DNA of 64,000 nt from an uncultured Ruminococcus sp. (lineage in GTDB: Bacteria; Bacillota; Clostridia; Oscillospirales; Ruminococcaceae). Shown piece by piece: positions 8,134 through 16,010 of the stretch. Made by a program: the position numbers and the translations under genes. The stretch is from the NCBI GenBank assembly GCA_910584195.1, contig CAJTYV010000007.1, positions 78,146-142,145 on the forward strand, written 5' to 3'. Positions within the stretch are counted from its first letter, which is position 1. Every line of letters starts with the position of its first letter. A model generated the notes under the pieces. It was not told where the DNA came from and did no database searches. It saw nothing but the letters and a program-made list of their open reading frames with translations.

Positions 8134-9432
8134 TTATTCTTTATTTTCTGACGTATGATCACCGTTTTCCTGCTGATTGAGTCCGTAGGCTGCACCTGCA
8201 TTTTGCAGCTTATTATAGCTGCCGTTGAGGTAGAAATCATCACCGCCCAGATCGTGTGGAATGAGATCCATATTTTCAAGTCTACGCACATCATTTGGCG
8301 AAAAGAAGCCGTTTCCCACACCAATTGCGTAAGCGTTCATGCGGCTCTGATAATCACCGCGCATCAGTCCGTCCACATTGAATTTCGGAAAATACACATC
8401 CTGTTCTTCCTCTAGAAGCAAGTCCTTGATGACGCCTTTTTCAATGCGAATGATCCACGGCATCAGCGAATACTGCACAAAAGCGATGCCTTGATTCTCG
8501 ATGTTGTTAAAAGTTGATCTCTTTAAATCTTGCACCAGATGCGGTGGAACCTGAAACATTCTGCAAATTTCTTCCACATCGAACTCACGAGTAGACAAAA
8601 ACTGCGAATCTTCGGGCGGTAAGCTGATCGGTTTGTAGGACATGCCCTCCTCTAAAACTGCGATGCGATGGGCATTTCTTGCCCCGCCGTAAACTTTCGT
8701 CCAGTTCTCCCTGATTTTTTCGGGATTTTTGAGAACTCCCGGATGCTCTAAAACTCCGGCAGGCTGCGCGCCATTTTTGAAAAAAGCGTTGCCGTATCGT
8801 TCCACAGCGATTGCCGCACCGAGAGCATTTTTCATCATTGCAATGGGTGAAAATCCGACGATTCCATTGAACCCAAGACCGGGAATGTGTAGGATTTCGT
8901 CCCTGCGAAAAATAATATCCTTGTCATGCTCGCCGGGCTTTTCATCAGTGTATGCGTGATAAATATAGATCAGATTTCCGCTTTTGTCGCGGTCGATCTC
9001 CATATTTTCAGGCAGCAGCGGATACAGTCCGAGAACTTCATTTTTGCCGTCACGGACGATTTGGGCATAGGCGTTTCCCCACAACAAAAGATGACACATG
9101 AGAGCCTCCCAGAACGAAAACGACGACATTTCGGGATTCGGCTGTCGGTAAAGGATTTTGTAAAGCGGATGATCGGTCGCTAACTCCTTATCTTCGCACT
9201 TTCCGGTGTATTTATAAAGGTGCAGGGGAAGTCCCGCAATCGTATTGGAAAGCAGGCGGACACAGGCGTAAACGGTAACTATCTGCATTGCCGTTCGCTC
9301 ATCAACTCGCTCTCCGCTGTGTGTCATGCCGAATACAAACAGATTTCCCGAATCACGGACATTGTCCTGAATATCGGGAATTTTCGGTGCATCTCTCGTC
9401 TTATTAAAACTGAATCGGCTTAAAAAACCCAT
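8134..9432 (-). CDS. Phage portal protein, HK97 family
   Basis: A 432-residue dodecamer-forming portal. It has the family signatures AMQIVTVYACVRLLSNTIAG near the N terminus, LLLWGNAYAQIVRDG in the middle, and FDVEEICRMFQVPPHLVQD with FNNIENQG in the crown region. It is the DNA gate and terminase docking site. The gene lies 13 nt upstream of the protease. Confidence 0.95.
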   Translation of the reverse strand: MGFLSRFSFNKTRDAPKIPDIQDNVRDSGNLFVFGMTHSGERVDERTAMQIVTVYACVRLLSNTIAGLPLHLYKYTGKCEDKELATDHPLYKILYRQPNPEMSSFSFWEALMCHLLLWGNAYAQIVRDGKNEVLGLYPLLPENMEIDRDKSGNLIYIYHAYTDEKPGEHDKDIIFRRDEILHIPGLGFNGIVGFSPIAMMKNALGAAIAVERYGNAFFKNGAQPAGVLEHPGVLKNPEKIRENWTKVYGGARNAHRIAVLEEGMSYKPISLPPEDSQFLSTREFDVEEICRMFQVPPHLVQDLKRSTFNNIENQGIAFVQYSLMPWIIRIEKGVIKDLLLEEEQDVYFPKFNVDGLMRGDYQSRMNAYAIGVGNGFFSPNDVRRLENMDLIPHDLGGDDFYLNGSYNKLQNAGAAYGLNQQENGDHTSENKE

Positions 9433-9445
9433 ACTATCACACTCC

Positions 9446-11392
9446 TTAAATTACGATCAAATCATGCTCTGGATCATCATAAATACTGCCCTGCATCTCA
9501 TGACGTATACAGCGGTCGAGAGCCATGATCCATGCCACGATACCGTCAATTTTTTCCGTACTTTTCTTTTTACTCGGCTTTATATTTTCTGCCGCATCAA
9601 TTTCAGCCACCACATTACCCGCCATCCAACGAAGCACTGGATTTCCGCCGTGGATGAATTTTCCTTCCAATAGGAGCTTGTACAATTCCTTCATCGGAGG
9701 ACTTTGATCCTTAAATCCCATGCCAATCGGCACGACTGTAAATCCATCGCCGATCAGGTCAGTAATAAGCTGTGTGGCGTTCCAGCGGTCGGCGGCAATT
9801 TCCTTGATGTTATACATCGTGTGAAGCTCATTGATCGTTTTCCGCACGAAATTGTAATCCACCACATTGCCCTCGGTGACGTGGAAAAGCCCCTGACGTT
9901 CCCATACATCATAAGGTACATGGTCACGGCGGACACGGAGATCGAGCGTTTCCCTCGGCAGCCAGAAGTGCGGGACAACAATATATTTTTCGTTTTCATT
10001 TCGTGGCGGAAACACCAGAACAAAAGCTGTAATATCCGAAGTGCTGGACAGGTCAAGTCCTGCATAGCATTCATGTCCACGGAGTTTTTCAAGGTCTATC
10101 GGTAGATTTCCCTTGCCGTAGATATGCTCCGGGATCCATGCAACTGCACTGCCGACCCACTGGTTGAGACGAAGCTGACGGAACACATTTTCTTCTGCAG
10201 GATTTGTCAGTGCCTCACGGTGTGCATCACGAACTCTGTCTATTGTAATGGTGTATCCAAGCGAGGGATTCGCCTTGTACCATGATTCTTCGGCGTTCCA
10301 GTCATCGCCGTCATCCAAGCCGTAAATGACCGGATAAAATGTCGGATCAATTCTTCTGTCATCGAGGATGTCTTTCGCTTTTGTGTGGTACTCGAAACAG
10401 ATAGAGTTTCTGTCAGTTCCGGCGGTCGTGATAAGGAAGTACAGCGGCTGCGTTCTTGCGTCACCGGAGCCTTTTGTGAGAACATCCACCAGATTCCGAT
10501 TCGGCTGCGTATGAAGCTCATCCAGAACCAAGCCTGACACGTTCAGACCATGTTTTGTACCGACTTCCGCCGAAAGTACCTGATAGAATCCCACATTGCT
10601 GTAATTCACAAGACGCTTAGTTGCCGCCATAATTTTGGAGCGTTTCAGAAGTGCCGGTGTCATTTCCACCATGCGCTTTGCCACATCAAAGACAATAGAT
10701 GCCTGCCCACGGTCTGCCGCCGCACCGTAGACCTCCGCTGACGGCTCATTGTCGGCATAGAGCAGATACAGAGCGATTGCGGCGGCAAGCTCAGATTTTC
10801 CCCTTTGTGTTGCGTACAACTCGCTACGCTGTACATCTCTCGGTTTCCCGAAAGAGCAGACTATATCATCATCCCTGTGGGATGCCCACCGCTTCGGAGC
10901 GCTTGCCCCTACTCCCTCACGGGATAGTCGTTGAACCTTCTCCTATTCGGAGCTTGGCTGCTGATTGCCCATTGCTTAATCCGCAGATTTTTTTACATTC
11001 GCACTCAGGTTTATTTCATCCTCACGCTGTAGCTCTGCGACTTTAGGGTGTTCCAGCAATTCGATGGGTTTACAAAATCACATTGCTGTGATTTGGAACC
11101 GAATATGATTCTTTTTTGGAATTTCAACATAAGCCGTCCTAAATTGACGTGTACCATCCTCACGAACGACACCGAAAATATCCCTCACAATACGCTCCTG
11201 CCACGGCAGCGGCCAGAACGGTTTTCCCGCCCAGCGACCTTTGGTATGGCAGAGATTTTCGATGAATCGGACGGCCCTGTCTGCCTTTGCCGCATCGTAG
11301 TGTGATTCCGGCAGCATAAATCGTGTCGGCTCATAGTTGGTCAGTTTCGGATAATTTTTCGGTCTTTCCCTTGCTTTTGCTGTTCTTGCCAT
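9446..11392 (-). CDS. Terminase large subunit, split by a group I intron
   Basis: The coding sequence is the join of 11392..11108 and 10801..9446, giving 546 residues. Removal of the intron restores EIPKKN followed by GKSELAAAIA, the family's Walker A motif (K-N-G-K-S). Walker B is VLDELHTQ and the C-terminal RNase H-like nuclease begins at YAGLDLSSTSDITAF. The protein packages DNA into the prohead. Unspliced RNA would give only about 100 residues, so packaging depends on splicing. Tandem ATG codons at 11395 and 11392 overlap the small subunit stop. The second has better spacing (5 nt) from GGAGGT. Confidence 0.92.
10802..11107 (-). ncRNA. Self-splicing group I intron (T4 td-like, IA type)
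   Basis: This 306-nt insert interrupts terL between codons 95 and 96. On the minus strand it contains the group I core blocks: TCAACGACTATCCC, GGGAGTAGGG, TCAAG-like CAAGCGCTCCGAAGC, and GATGATATAGTCTGCTC, in the order and spacing of T4 td P4 to P7. The 5' exon ends in GAAT and can pair with GTTC inside the intron, so that the last exon U forms the U-G wobble of P1. The intron ends in G, as required. No open reading frame of useful size lies inside, so it has no homing endonuclease. The splice sites are inferred from the protein join and these rules. Confidence 0.9.
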
Positions 11393-11865
11393 CATCCACC
11401 TCCCAGAAGTTCATCCATATCGTCAACAGCGGCATTTTTCATATCCGCACCTGCCGTGATCCTGCTTCTTGCCGCCGGAGTTAAGCCGAACTGCTCAGCG
11501 ATCTTGTTCATGATTTTCAAGTATGTCTGTGCAATAGATACTTGGGGAACTTGTTGCCAGTATCCGGATTTCGTTTTCACGATCGTGCCATGCTGTGTTA
11601 TGAATTCCTCGGCTTCCTTCCATCGGGCATACGCCTGACAATAGGATGCAAACGCCGCCTGATCGACCTCTGTCAGTACACCAATTTGCTCTAATTGTTT
11701 TGAGAGCCTTCGCCATTCCTTTTTTGCCTCCGGTTCAAGCCATTTAGGGCATGGCGGAGCTTTTCTCACGGGCTTGGGCTCTGCATCGTTCAGCGGACGC
11801 TTGCCCAGATTGCCTTCCAGCTCTTTAATGGCTGTCGGTTTTGGTTTTCTGCCTCTTTGAGCCAT
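11392..11865 (-). CDS. Terminase small subunit, P27 family
   Basis: A 157-residue DNA-recognition subunit starting MAQRGRKPKPTAIKELEGN, followed by helical segments and a C terminus ending in DELLGGG. The RGRKPKPTxxxxLxGN start is characteristic of the P27 family. Earlier in-frame starts (TTG 11874, ATG 11871) exist, but the AGGGAG at 11875-11880 fits the ATG at 11865 best (spacer 9). It begins the late operon and overlaps terL. Confidence 0.92.
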   Translation of the reverse strand: MAQRGRKPKPTAIKELEGNLGKRPLNDAEPKPVRKAPPCPKWLEPEAKKEWRRLSKQLEQIGVLTEVDQAAFASYCQAYARWKEAEEFITQHGTIVKTKSGYWQQVPQVSIAQTYLKIMNKIAEQFGLTPAARSRITAGADMKNAAVDDMDELLGGG

Positions 11866-11989
11866 CCGCATCAACTCCCTTCATAAGATTTGGAAAATAA
11901 AAAAGACCTGCCAAAAGCAAGTCTGAAACGGTTATTATGAATGCCCCTTGGGGCAACTTTTTATGGAGATCGCTCTTCCATTTTACCCA

Positions 11990-12018
11990 ATGTTACCATA
12001 AGAAAGCAAGGAAATCAA
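11990..12018 (-). promoter_or_regulatory. Promoter of the terminase/late operon
   Basis: On the minus strand TTGATT (12018-12013), 17 nt, then TAACAT (11995-11990). The -10 is embedded in ATGGTAACAT. It matches the promoters of the small cassette genes at 12521, 13059 and 13696. It lies 125 nt upstream of the small terminase gene with no gene between. Confidence 0.65.
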
Positions 12019-12101
12019 GTCATTTTGGAATCATAATCTACACAAAGATAATAGACTGAAATTGTACAAATTATATTGGTTTACGGTATCCGTACAACGA
12101 G

Positions 12102-12120
12102 CGAAAAGCCCCGCAGGGCT
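12102..12120 (-). terminator. Rho-independent terminator after 12139 gene
   Basis: Minus-strand stem AGCCC, loop TGC, GGGCT with a following TTTTC run, 20 nt beyond the stop of the gene above. Confidence 0.6.
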
Positions 12121-12138
12121 GTCGCTTTTTGGCTTGGC

Positions 12139-12465
12139 TCAGGCAATCTCGCCGTCCTCAGCAAGTTCATCGTAGACCTCCTCAAGAATACTTTCCAGTT
12201 CATCCCAGGAGTCGCAAATCCATCTCGGCCCGCCGCAGGGGTTTTCGATTTCGCTGAGGAGGTGGCTCTCGTCGGTAATTACCAGACGGTCTTTGTACTC
12301 GAAAATGAATGCCGCACTCTGAAAGTATTCCCAGCAGGCTTTTGCTTTGTCGGAAAAGTCGTCCGGCAGTGCAAGCTCAACTGCCGATCTTTCGTTTTCG
12401 TGGTCGTTCATGTCCGTCGGTCTGTAGCCTACGATCATGTGTGTGTCAGGTCTTAAGAATTTCAT
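12139..12465 (-). CDS. Hypothetical phage cassette protein
   Basis: A 108-residue acidic protein (starts MKFLRPDTHMIVGY), rich in Asp/Glu in its C-terminal half (ELESILEEVYDELAEDGE). I do not recognise a family. It has its own promoter (12521-12549), a 5' leader hairpin and a terminator, so it is a self-contained transcription unit of the array between the terminase and the amidoligase. The ribosome binding site is GAGGA about 9 nt upstream. Confidence 0.7.
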   Translation of the reverse strand: MKFLRPDTHMIVGYRPTDMNDHENERSAVELALPDDFSDKAKACWEYFQSAAFIFEYKDRLVITDESHLLSEIENPCGGPRWICDSWDELESILEEVYDELAEDGEIA

Positions 12466-12520
12466 TTGTTTTTCCTCTAAAAAATTTATTTTTCCGTAGG
12501 GTTTCCCCTTTGGTGATTAC

Positions 12521-12549
12521 ATGTTACCATAGAAAGCTGTACTTATCAA
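12521..12549 (-). promoter_or_regulatory. Cassette promoter A
   Basis: TTGATA (12549-12544), 17 nt, TAACAT (12526-12521) on the minus strand. The transcript would start with a small hairpin (AGGGGAAACCCT) before the gene at 12465. Confidence 0.7.
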
Positions 12550-12618
12550 GCGGCTAATAGTACAGAATAAAAACAGCTATTTTTCGCAGGAATTGTACAT
12601 ATTATGACTTCCAGGACA

Positions 12619-12722
12619 AGCCCCACAGTTGCCCCGTGTGCCGCCGATTCCCTCAAGGGCAAACTATGCAAAGAAAAGGGAATCGGTAAACACAAGGGGA
12701 AGAAGGGGCGTATTTCAGCCCC
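12619..12722 (-). repeat. Cassette-boundary hairpin A
   Basis: A roughly 100-nt inverted-repeat element beginning (plus strand) GCCCCACAGTTGCCCC. The inner stem is GATTCCC with GGGAATC, followed by a second stem GGGGC/GCCCC (12705-12722) that can act as terminator for the gene ending at 12731. Its first 35 nt match hairpins B and C. Confidence 0.65.
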
Positions 12723-12730
12723 TCTTTTTC

Positions 12731-13000
12731 TTAGTCGTTCAGATGCTCGAAGCACCATTTCATTGCGTCGCCGCCGTCGTCAAAAGGCGTAGGGCTTGTT
12801 GTTCTCAGGTTCAGTCTGCACTCGATGTAGCTCAGCCCGGTTTCTTCTTCATCCTCAATGAACTCGTAAACCGCCGCTTCGAAGCCCTTGTATGTCAGTC
12901 CGCAGACCAGAACCTTGTCGCCGTACTTCAGCACCGCACCCTGCGTGCTGCATCCGTTCATTTCAAGATGCTCCATTGTTGTTACCTGTTCCCATTTCAT
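12731..13000 (-). CDS. Hypothetical phage cassette protein
   Basis: An 89-residue protein starting MKWEQVTTMEHLEMNG. Open sequence continues to 13087, but that part is the promoter and leader. The ATG at 13000 has GGAGGA 7 nt upstream. It contains a beta-rich GAVLKYGDKVLVCGLTYKG segment that could be a small barrel. I recognise no family. It is a single-gene transcription unit with promoter B and hairpin A. Confidence 0.7.
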   Translation of the reverse strand: MKWEQVTTMEHLEMNGCSTQGAVLKYGDKVLVCGLTYKGFEAAVYEFIEDEEETGLSYIECRLNLRTTSPTPFDDGGDAMKWCFEHLND

Positions 13001-13058
13001 AATTTTTTCCTCCGTTTTTCGTAGTTTTCCGCAGGCTGTTCTCCTTTCGGTAGTATGT

Positions 13059-13087
13059 ATGTTACCATACTTTTTCGCACTAATCAA
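13059..13087 (-). promoter_or_regulatory. Cassette promoter B
   Basis: TTGATT (13087-13082), 17 nt, TAACAT (13064-13059). The leader starts near 13052 and at once forms CCGAAAGG...CCTGCGG, a 5'-end hairpin. Promoter, leader and ribosome binding site are nearly identical to copy C. Confidence 0.72.
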
Positions 13088-13156
13088 GCGGCTAAAGCCA
13101 CAGAATATCAGGAAAAATCAGCTCTTGTAATTGTGTAATATATGCTTTTAAAAATT

Positions 13157-13265
13157 AGCCCCAAAGCCGCCCTTGTGTGCCACCGTTCTGCGAAAGGGGT
13201 AATTTTGCAAGGAAAGGCAAAACGGCGGAAATGTGGGCATTTGGGGCGGCAATTCAGCCCCTTGG
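13157..13265 (-). repeat. Cassette-boundary hairpin B
   Basis: Inverted repeat of about 105 nt: plus-strand GCCCCAAAGCCGCCC pairs with GGGCATTTGGGGC, and CCACCGTT pairs with AACGGCGG. It sits between the stop of the gene at 13275 and promoter B. Confidence 0.65.
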
Positions 13266-13274
13266 CTTGCTGTT

Positions 13275-13637
13275 TCAGTTCAGTTTCATGCGAATCGCAG
13301 GAATGATCTTCTTTTCCCCTGTAATGAAATCGGTGTAATTTGCTCTGACCTCGGTCAGTCCATTCATGAAAAATCCCTGCTTTTCAAAGTCTGCGAGGGT
13401 TTCGATCAGGCTGCTGAAATTGCTTGAAATCGTAAATTCCGTAATGCCCTGCGCCTTGAAAAAATCGCTGATCGGCTCGATGTCCTGCGTCCAGATGACC
13501 TCGGAAAAGTCAAGCATCTCGTTGCCGCTGTCCTTCTGCTGTCTGTAGGCTGTGAAAAGCGTGGGGTTGATGTTGTGCTCCTTGAAGAACTCGTTTCCCT
13601 CGGTCATTGCCTTTTCAAAAAGTTCAATTGTTTTCAT
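13275..13637 (-). CDS. Hypothetical phage cassette protein
   Basis: A 120-residue protein starting MKTIELFEKAMTEGNEFF, of a helical and then alpha/beta character (ending IIPAIRMKLN). Small proteins of this look occur in Firmicutes mobile elements, but I cannot assign a function. The start at 13637 has GGAGGA 7 nt upstream; the 29 in-frame codons before it are promoter and leader sequence. It is transcribed from promoter C and followed by hairpin B. Confidence 0.72.
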   Translation of the reverse strand: MKTIELFEKAMTEGNEFFKEHNINPTLFTAYRQQKDSGNEMLDFSEVIWTQDIEPISDFFKAQGITEFTISSNFSSLIETLADFEKQGFFMNGLTEVRANYTDFITGEKKIIPAIRMKLN

Positions 13638-13695
13638 ATGATTTTCCTCCATTTTTCGTAGTTTTCCGTAGGCTGTTCGCCTTTCGGTAGTATGT

Positions 13696-13724
13696 ATGTT
13701 ACCATACTTTTTCGCACTTATCAA
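13696..13724 (-). promoter_or_regulatory. Cassette promoter C
   Basis: TTGATA (13724-13719), 17 nt, TAACAT (13701-13696). The leader contains CCGAAAGGCGAACAGCCTACGG, able to fold at the 5' end of the RNA. Confidence 0.72.
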
Positions 13725-13791
13725 GCGGCTAAAACCACAGAATATCGGGAAAAATCAGCCCTCACAATTGTGTAATATATGCTTTCAAAAA

Positions 13792-13888
13792 TAAGCCCCA
13801 CAGTCGCCCCTGTACGCCGCCGATTCATGAATCCCATAACTTTGCGGAGGAAATTGAATCGGCGGACGTGAGGGCTTGTGTGGGCTTA
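13792..13888 (-). repeat. Cassette-boundary hairpin C
   Basis: Inverted repeat of 97 nt: plus-strand TAAGCCCCACA with TGTGTGGGCTTA at the ends, CGCC(C)CTGTACG in the middle, and CGCCGATTC with GAATCGGCG inside. Its outer arm overlaps the stop codon of the zinc-ribbon gene. It is the best paired of the three copies. Confidence 0.7.
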
Positions 13889-14083
13889 TTCGGCGTAGTT
13901 TCGGTGGATGATGCTGATGATTTTTTCCTGTTCTTCGGCGGAAACACCAATGGCATCAAGTGCTTCACGAGTTCCGCAATCAGGGCAAATTTGGATATCT
14001 TCAACTCTCGAAAGCGATGGTCTTTCCGTGTAAGATCGACCGCATTTCGGGCAGATTCTCGGCTCTCTGATTTCACTTTTCAT
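13886..14083 (-). CDS. Small zinc-ribbon protein
   Basis: A 65-residue protein starting MKSEIREPRICPKCGRSY, with two CPxCG knuckles (ICPKCGRSY and ICPDCGTRE) that should bind one zinc ion. The C-terminal helix is AEEQEKIISIIHRNYAE. Such proteins are common in phage accessory operons and often bind nucleic acid or protein, but the partner is unknown. The start at 14083 is preceded by AAAGGGG. It overlaps the cyclotransferase gene by 11 nt, so the two are co-translated. Confidence 0.75.
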   Translation of the reverse strand: MKSEIREPRICPKCGRSYTERPSLSRVEDIQICPDCGTREALDAIGVSAEEQEKIISIIHRNYAE

Positions 14084-14525
14084 TTCGTTCACCCCTTTCG
14101 CTGATATCGAATGCAAGTCTTAAATATTTCAAATCAAAGTCAAAATCACGATACCCCTGAACGCAGGTTTTGACATAATGACTGCTCGGAATTCCAAGCG
14201 GTCTGTCCTCGTGCATGATGTACACAAAAGCCTTGATTTTTCGGCGGTTTACGGCAACTTCCATTTCCTTTTTGTAGTAGAAAGTCGGATGTCCCTCGTA
14301 AGCATCAAGGCGGCGTTCATCGGCTTCTGAAACCTCCCAGACTGCAACGGGAACTTTGGCTTTTTCGGCTTTCTCAATGGTGAGATAAGAACCGGTTTTG
14401 CTGCCCTTGAACATCAGCTGGTAGCCTTGAATCCACGATGTGCCGATCGGTTTGGCATCGGGGCAGCGATATTTCATCTGATGAACGTTGAGGTTTGAAC
14501 CGTAGGCAAGGTAGTATTTTTTCAT
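14073..14525 (-). CDS. Gamma-glutamylcyclotransferase family protein
   Basis: A 150-residue GGCT/AIG2-fold enzyme. The substrate loop YLAYGSNLN is at residues 5-13, and the catalytic acid is likely the Glu of LDAYEGHPTFYYKK (residues 83-96). Family members release pyroglutamate from gamma-glutamyl amines or peptides. Here it lies next to an amidoligase. Pairing of a ligase that makes gamma-glutamyl amide links and a GGCT that removes them is a known genomic theme (Iyer and colleagues' amidoligase survey). The ribosome binding site GGAAAGGAAAG lies 7 nt upstream. Confidence 0.87.
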   Translation of the reverse strand: MKKYYLAYGSNLNVHQMKYRCPDAKPIGTSWIQGYQLMFKGSKTGSYLTIEKAEKAKVPVAVWEVSEADERRLDAYEGHPTFYYKKEMEVAVNRRKIKAFVYIMHEDRPLGIPSSHYVKTCVQGYRDFDFDLKYLRLAFDISERGERNEK

Positions 14526-14569
14526 TGTAATCTTTCCTTTCCGAAGGAAGCACCCTTCTACTGCCTTAA

Positions 14570-14614
14570 GACCGCCGAAGCGGTCGGTAAAGGCGGCAGG
14601 AGGCTGTCTCCTGC
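14570..14614 (-). promoter_or_regulatory. Tandem hairpins between amidoligase and cyclotransferase genes
   Basis: Two perfect stems: 14596-14614 (GCAGGAG, loop, CTCCTGC) directly after the amidoligase stop, and 14570-14585 (GACCGC, TTCG, GCGGTC). There is no U run, so they look like mRNA-stabilising or processing structures, or a weak attenuator, rather than a full terminator. Confidence 0.5.
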
Positions 14615-14615
14615 G

Positions 14616-15560
14616 TTAAGGTCTGCCGAATCTAAAAGCTGCATCTCCCTCAAGGTTTCTTGTAAGGAAATCCCTGGCTGTGGAGAATTCTGCTCCAACC
14701 AGTCCAAGTCGAATCAGCCATGTTCTCATTGCGAATTTTGGATTCTCTGTTTGCTGAGGTTTGGGGCTTGCTGTTCTCAGGTCTTTTGCCATCTGACTGA
14801 GCGCAAGGCAAAGCTGAATCCATGATTTTAACTGCCCTGCGTGAAGTCCGTTTTTCTTGCCGTTGGCAGGCTTGTCGAAATTGAAGCAGCGGAATTCGAT
14901 TGTGGCTTTTGTAAAGGTTGCGTGATAATTCAACATATGGTAGCGGCTTTCGTTGTAGTGTTGATTCCTGCCGTAGGTGCATCCCTGTGAGCCGTACCAG
15001 ATGTCCGCAAGCTGTGCCATTGTCGTGGGCTTTTTCTTGTTGAGCTGCTCGATGAAAACCGGATTTACCGTTCTGCAGTAGCGGTTCATTCTGCCCTGAT
15101 CGATTCTTAAAGCGTCGGCAATCAGCATTTCATGGGATGCCATTAAGTTGGCTAAATTTCGCAAACTTTGCGGCGTGTGTCCCTTTGCCCCGATGTGAAT
15201 GTGAACTCCCGCGCCAACTCCTGCGTGACTTATTGCTCCTGCCTTGCGAAGCTTTCTTACAAGCTCCTGCAAAGTTTCGATGTCGCTGTAATTCAAAATC
15301 GGTGTAACCAGTTCGCACTTTTCGCTGTCGGGGCCTGCGATGCTGACATCCTTTTGGAATTTCCATTCTCTGCCCTGTGCATCCCAAGCACTCCAAGTTT
15401 GGTAACCGTTGCGGCTTGCTGTATCTTTGAAATCGTCTGTTCCAAAGAACTCAGCGGCGATTTTCGCAGCCTTGTTTCTGGTGATGTTGTTCATCTCAAT
15501 CTCGACTCCGATTGTCTGCTCTTTCATTCTTGCAATCTGCAATGCTGTTTTTTCGTTCAT
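14616..15560 (-). CDS. Amidoligase family enzyme
   Basis: A 314-residue protein of the COOH-NH2 ligase-related amidoligase family (PF12224 type). Motifs in order are TIGVEIEMNN near residue 16, KDVSIAG and CELVTPIL, the HIHIGAKGH His cluster, and ATIEFRCFN near the end of the fold. The family is inferred to use ATP to form amide bonds on peptides or glutamate side chains. The last 45 residues (FAMRTWLIRLGLVG and following) form an extra module also present in the protein at 15994-16638. It has its own promoter at 15627-15655. The substrate is unknown. Confidence 0.87.
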   Translation of the reverse strand: MNEKTALQIARMKEQTIGVEIEMNNITRNKAAKIAAEFFGTDDFKDTASRNGYQTWSAWDAQGREWKFQKDVSIAGPDSEKCELVTPILNYSDIETLQELVRKLRKAGAISHAGVGAGVHIHIGAKGHTPQSLRNLANLMASHEMLIADALRIDQGRMNRYCRTVNPVFIEQLNKKKPTTMAQLADIWYGSQGCTYGRNQHYNESRYHMLNYHATFTKATIEFRCFNFDKPANGKKNGLHAGQLKSWIQLCLALSQMAKDLRTASPKPQQTENPKFAMRTWLIRLGLVGAEFSTARDFLTRNLEGDAAFRFGRP

Positions 15561-15626
15561 TTCAGTTTCCTCCGCAAAGTGTAGTTTTTGGCTTACCGTA
15601 GGGCTTTTTCCCCTTTTGGTAGTAAC

Positions 15627-15655
15627 ATATTAACTCTAAACGGAAGATAAATCAA
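15627..15655 (-). promoter_or_regulatory. Cassette promoter D (amidoligase)
   Basis: TTGATT (15655-15650), 17 nt, TAATAT (15632-15627). The leader contains ACCAAAAGGGG...CCCTACGGT, a 5' hairpin like those of copies A to C. Confidence 0.7.
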
Positions 15656-15770
15656 TACCATAGTTACACAATCTTTTCGGCTGTATTTCGCCGAAAGTCT
15701 GGTGTATATACACACTTGATAAACTTGCTTTTTTATGGTAAAATAGAGTAAAATGAAGGAGCGTTCTCGT

Positions 15771-16010
15771 TTAAAAATTCGCCCCAATGTCGGTCAAAAT
15801 CTCCACAACATCAACATCAGGAATTACCGCAAGACTGCTGCCGTTCTGCCAATGGATATGAACACTTCCGGCATCGTCAACGAACTGAATTTCGCCGATT
15901 GTTCCGACAGGCGGCGCTTGCTCGTCGTTCATTGCAATGAGCTGCACCATTGCCCCAATCGGATATTTTTCTCGGAGCATTGCAAGCTCCTTTTCACTCG
16001 GAAACCGCAT
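15771..16010 (-). CDS. DUF4314 family protein
   Basis: A 79-residue protein starting MRFPSEKELAMLREKYP, followed by GAMVQLIAMND, the PPVGTIGEIQFVDDAGSVHI block and the WQNGSSLAVIPDVD block. These match the DUF4314 pattern, a small SH3-like barrel frequent in mobile elements, of unknown role. The ATG at 16010 has GGAGGT 7 nt upstream. It overlaps the gene before it by 17 nt. Confidence 0.82.
   Translation of the reverse strand: MRFPSEKELAMLREKYPIGAMVQLIAMNDEQAPPVGTIGEIQFVDDAGSVHIHWQNGSSLAVIPDVDVVEILTDIGANF

Noticed and set aside
9446..11395. Two independent genes instead of a split terminase
   Set aside because: The joint restores the Walker A motif exactly in frame, and the intervening sequence has group I intron core blocks.
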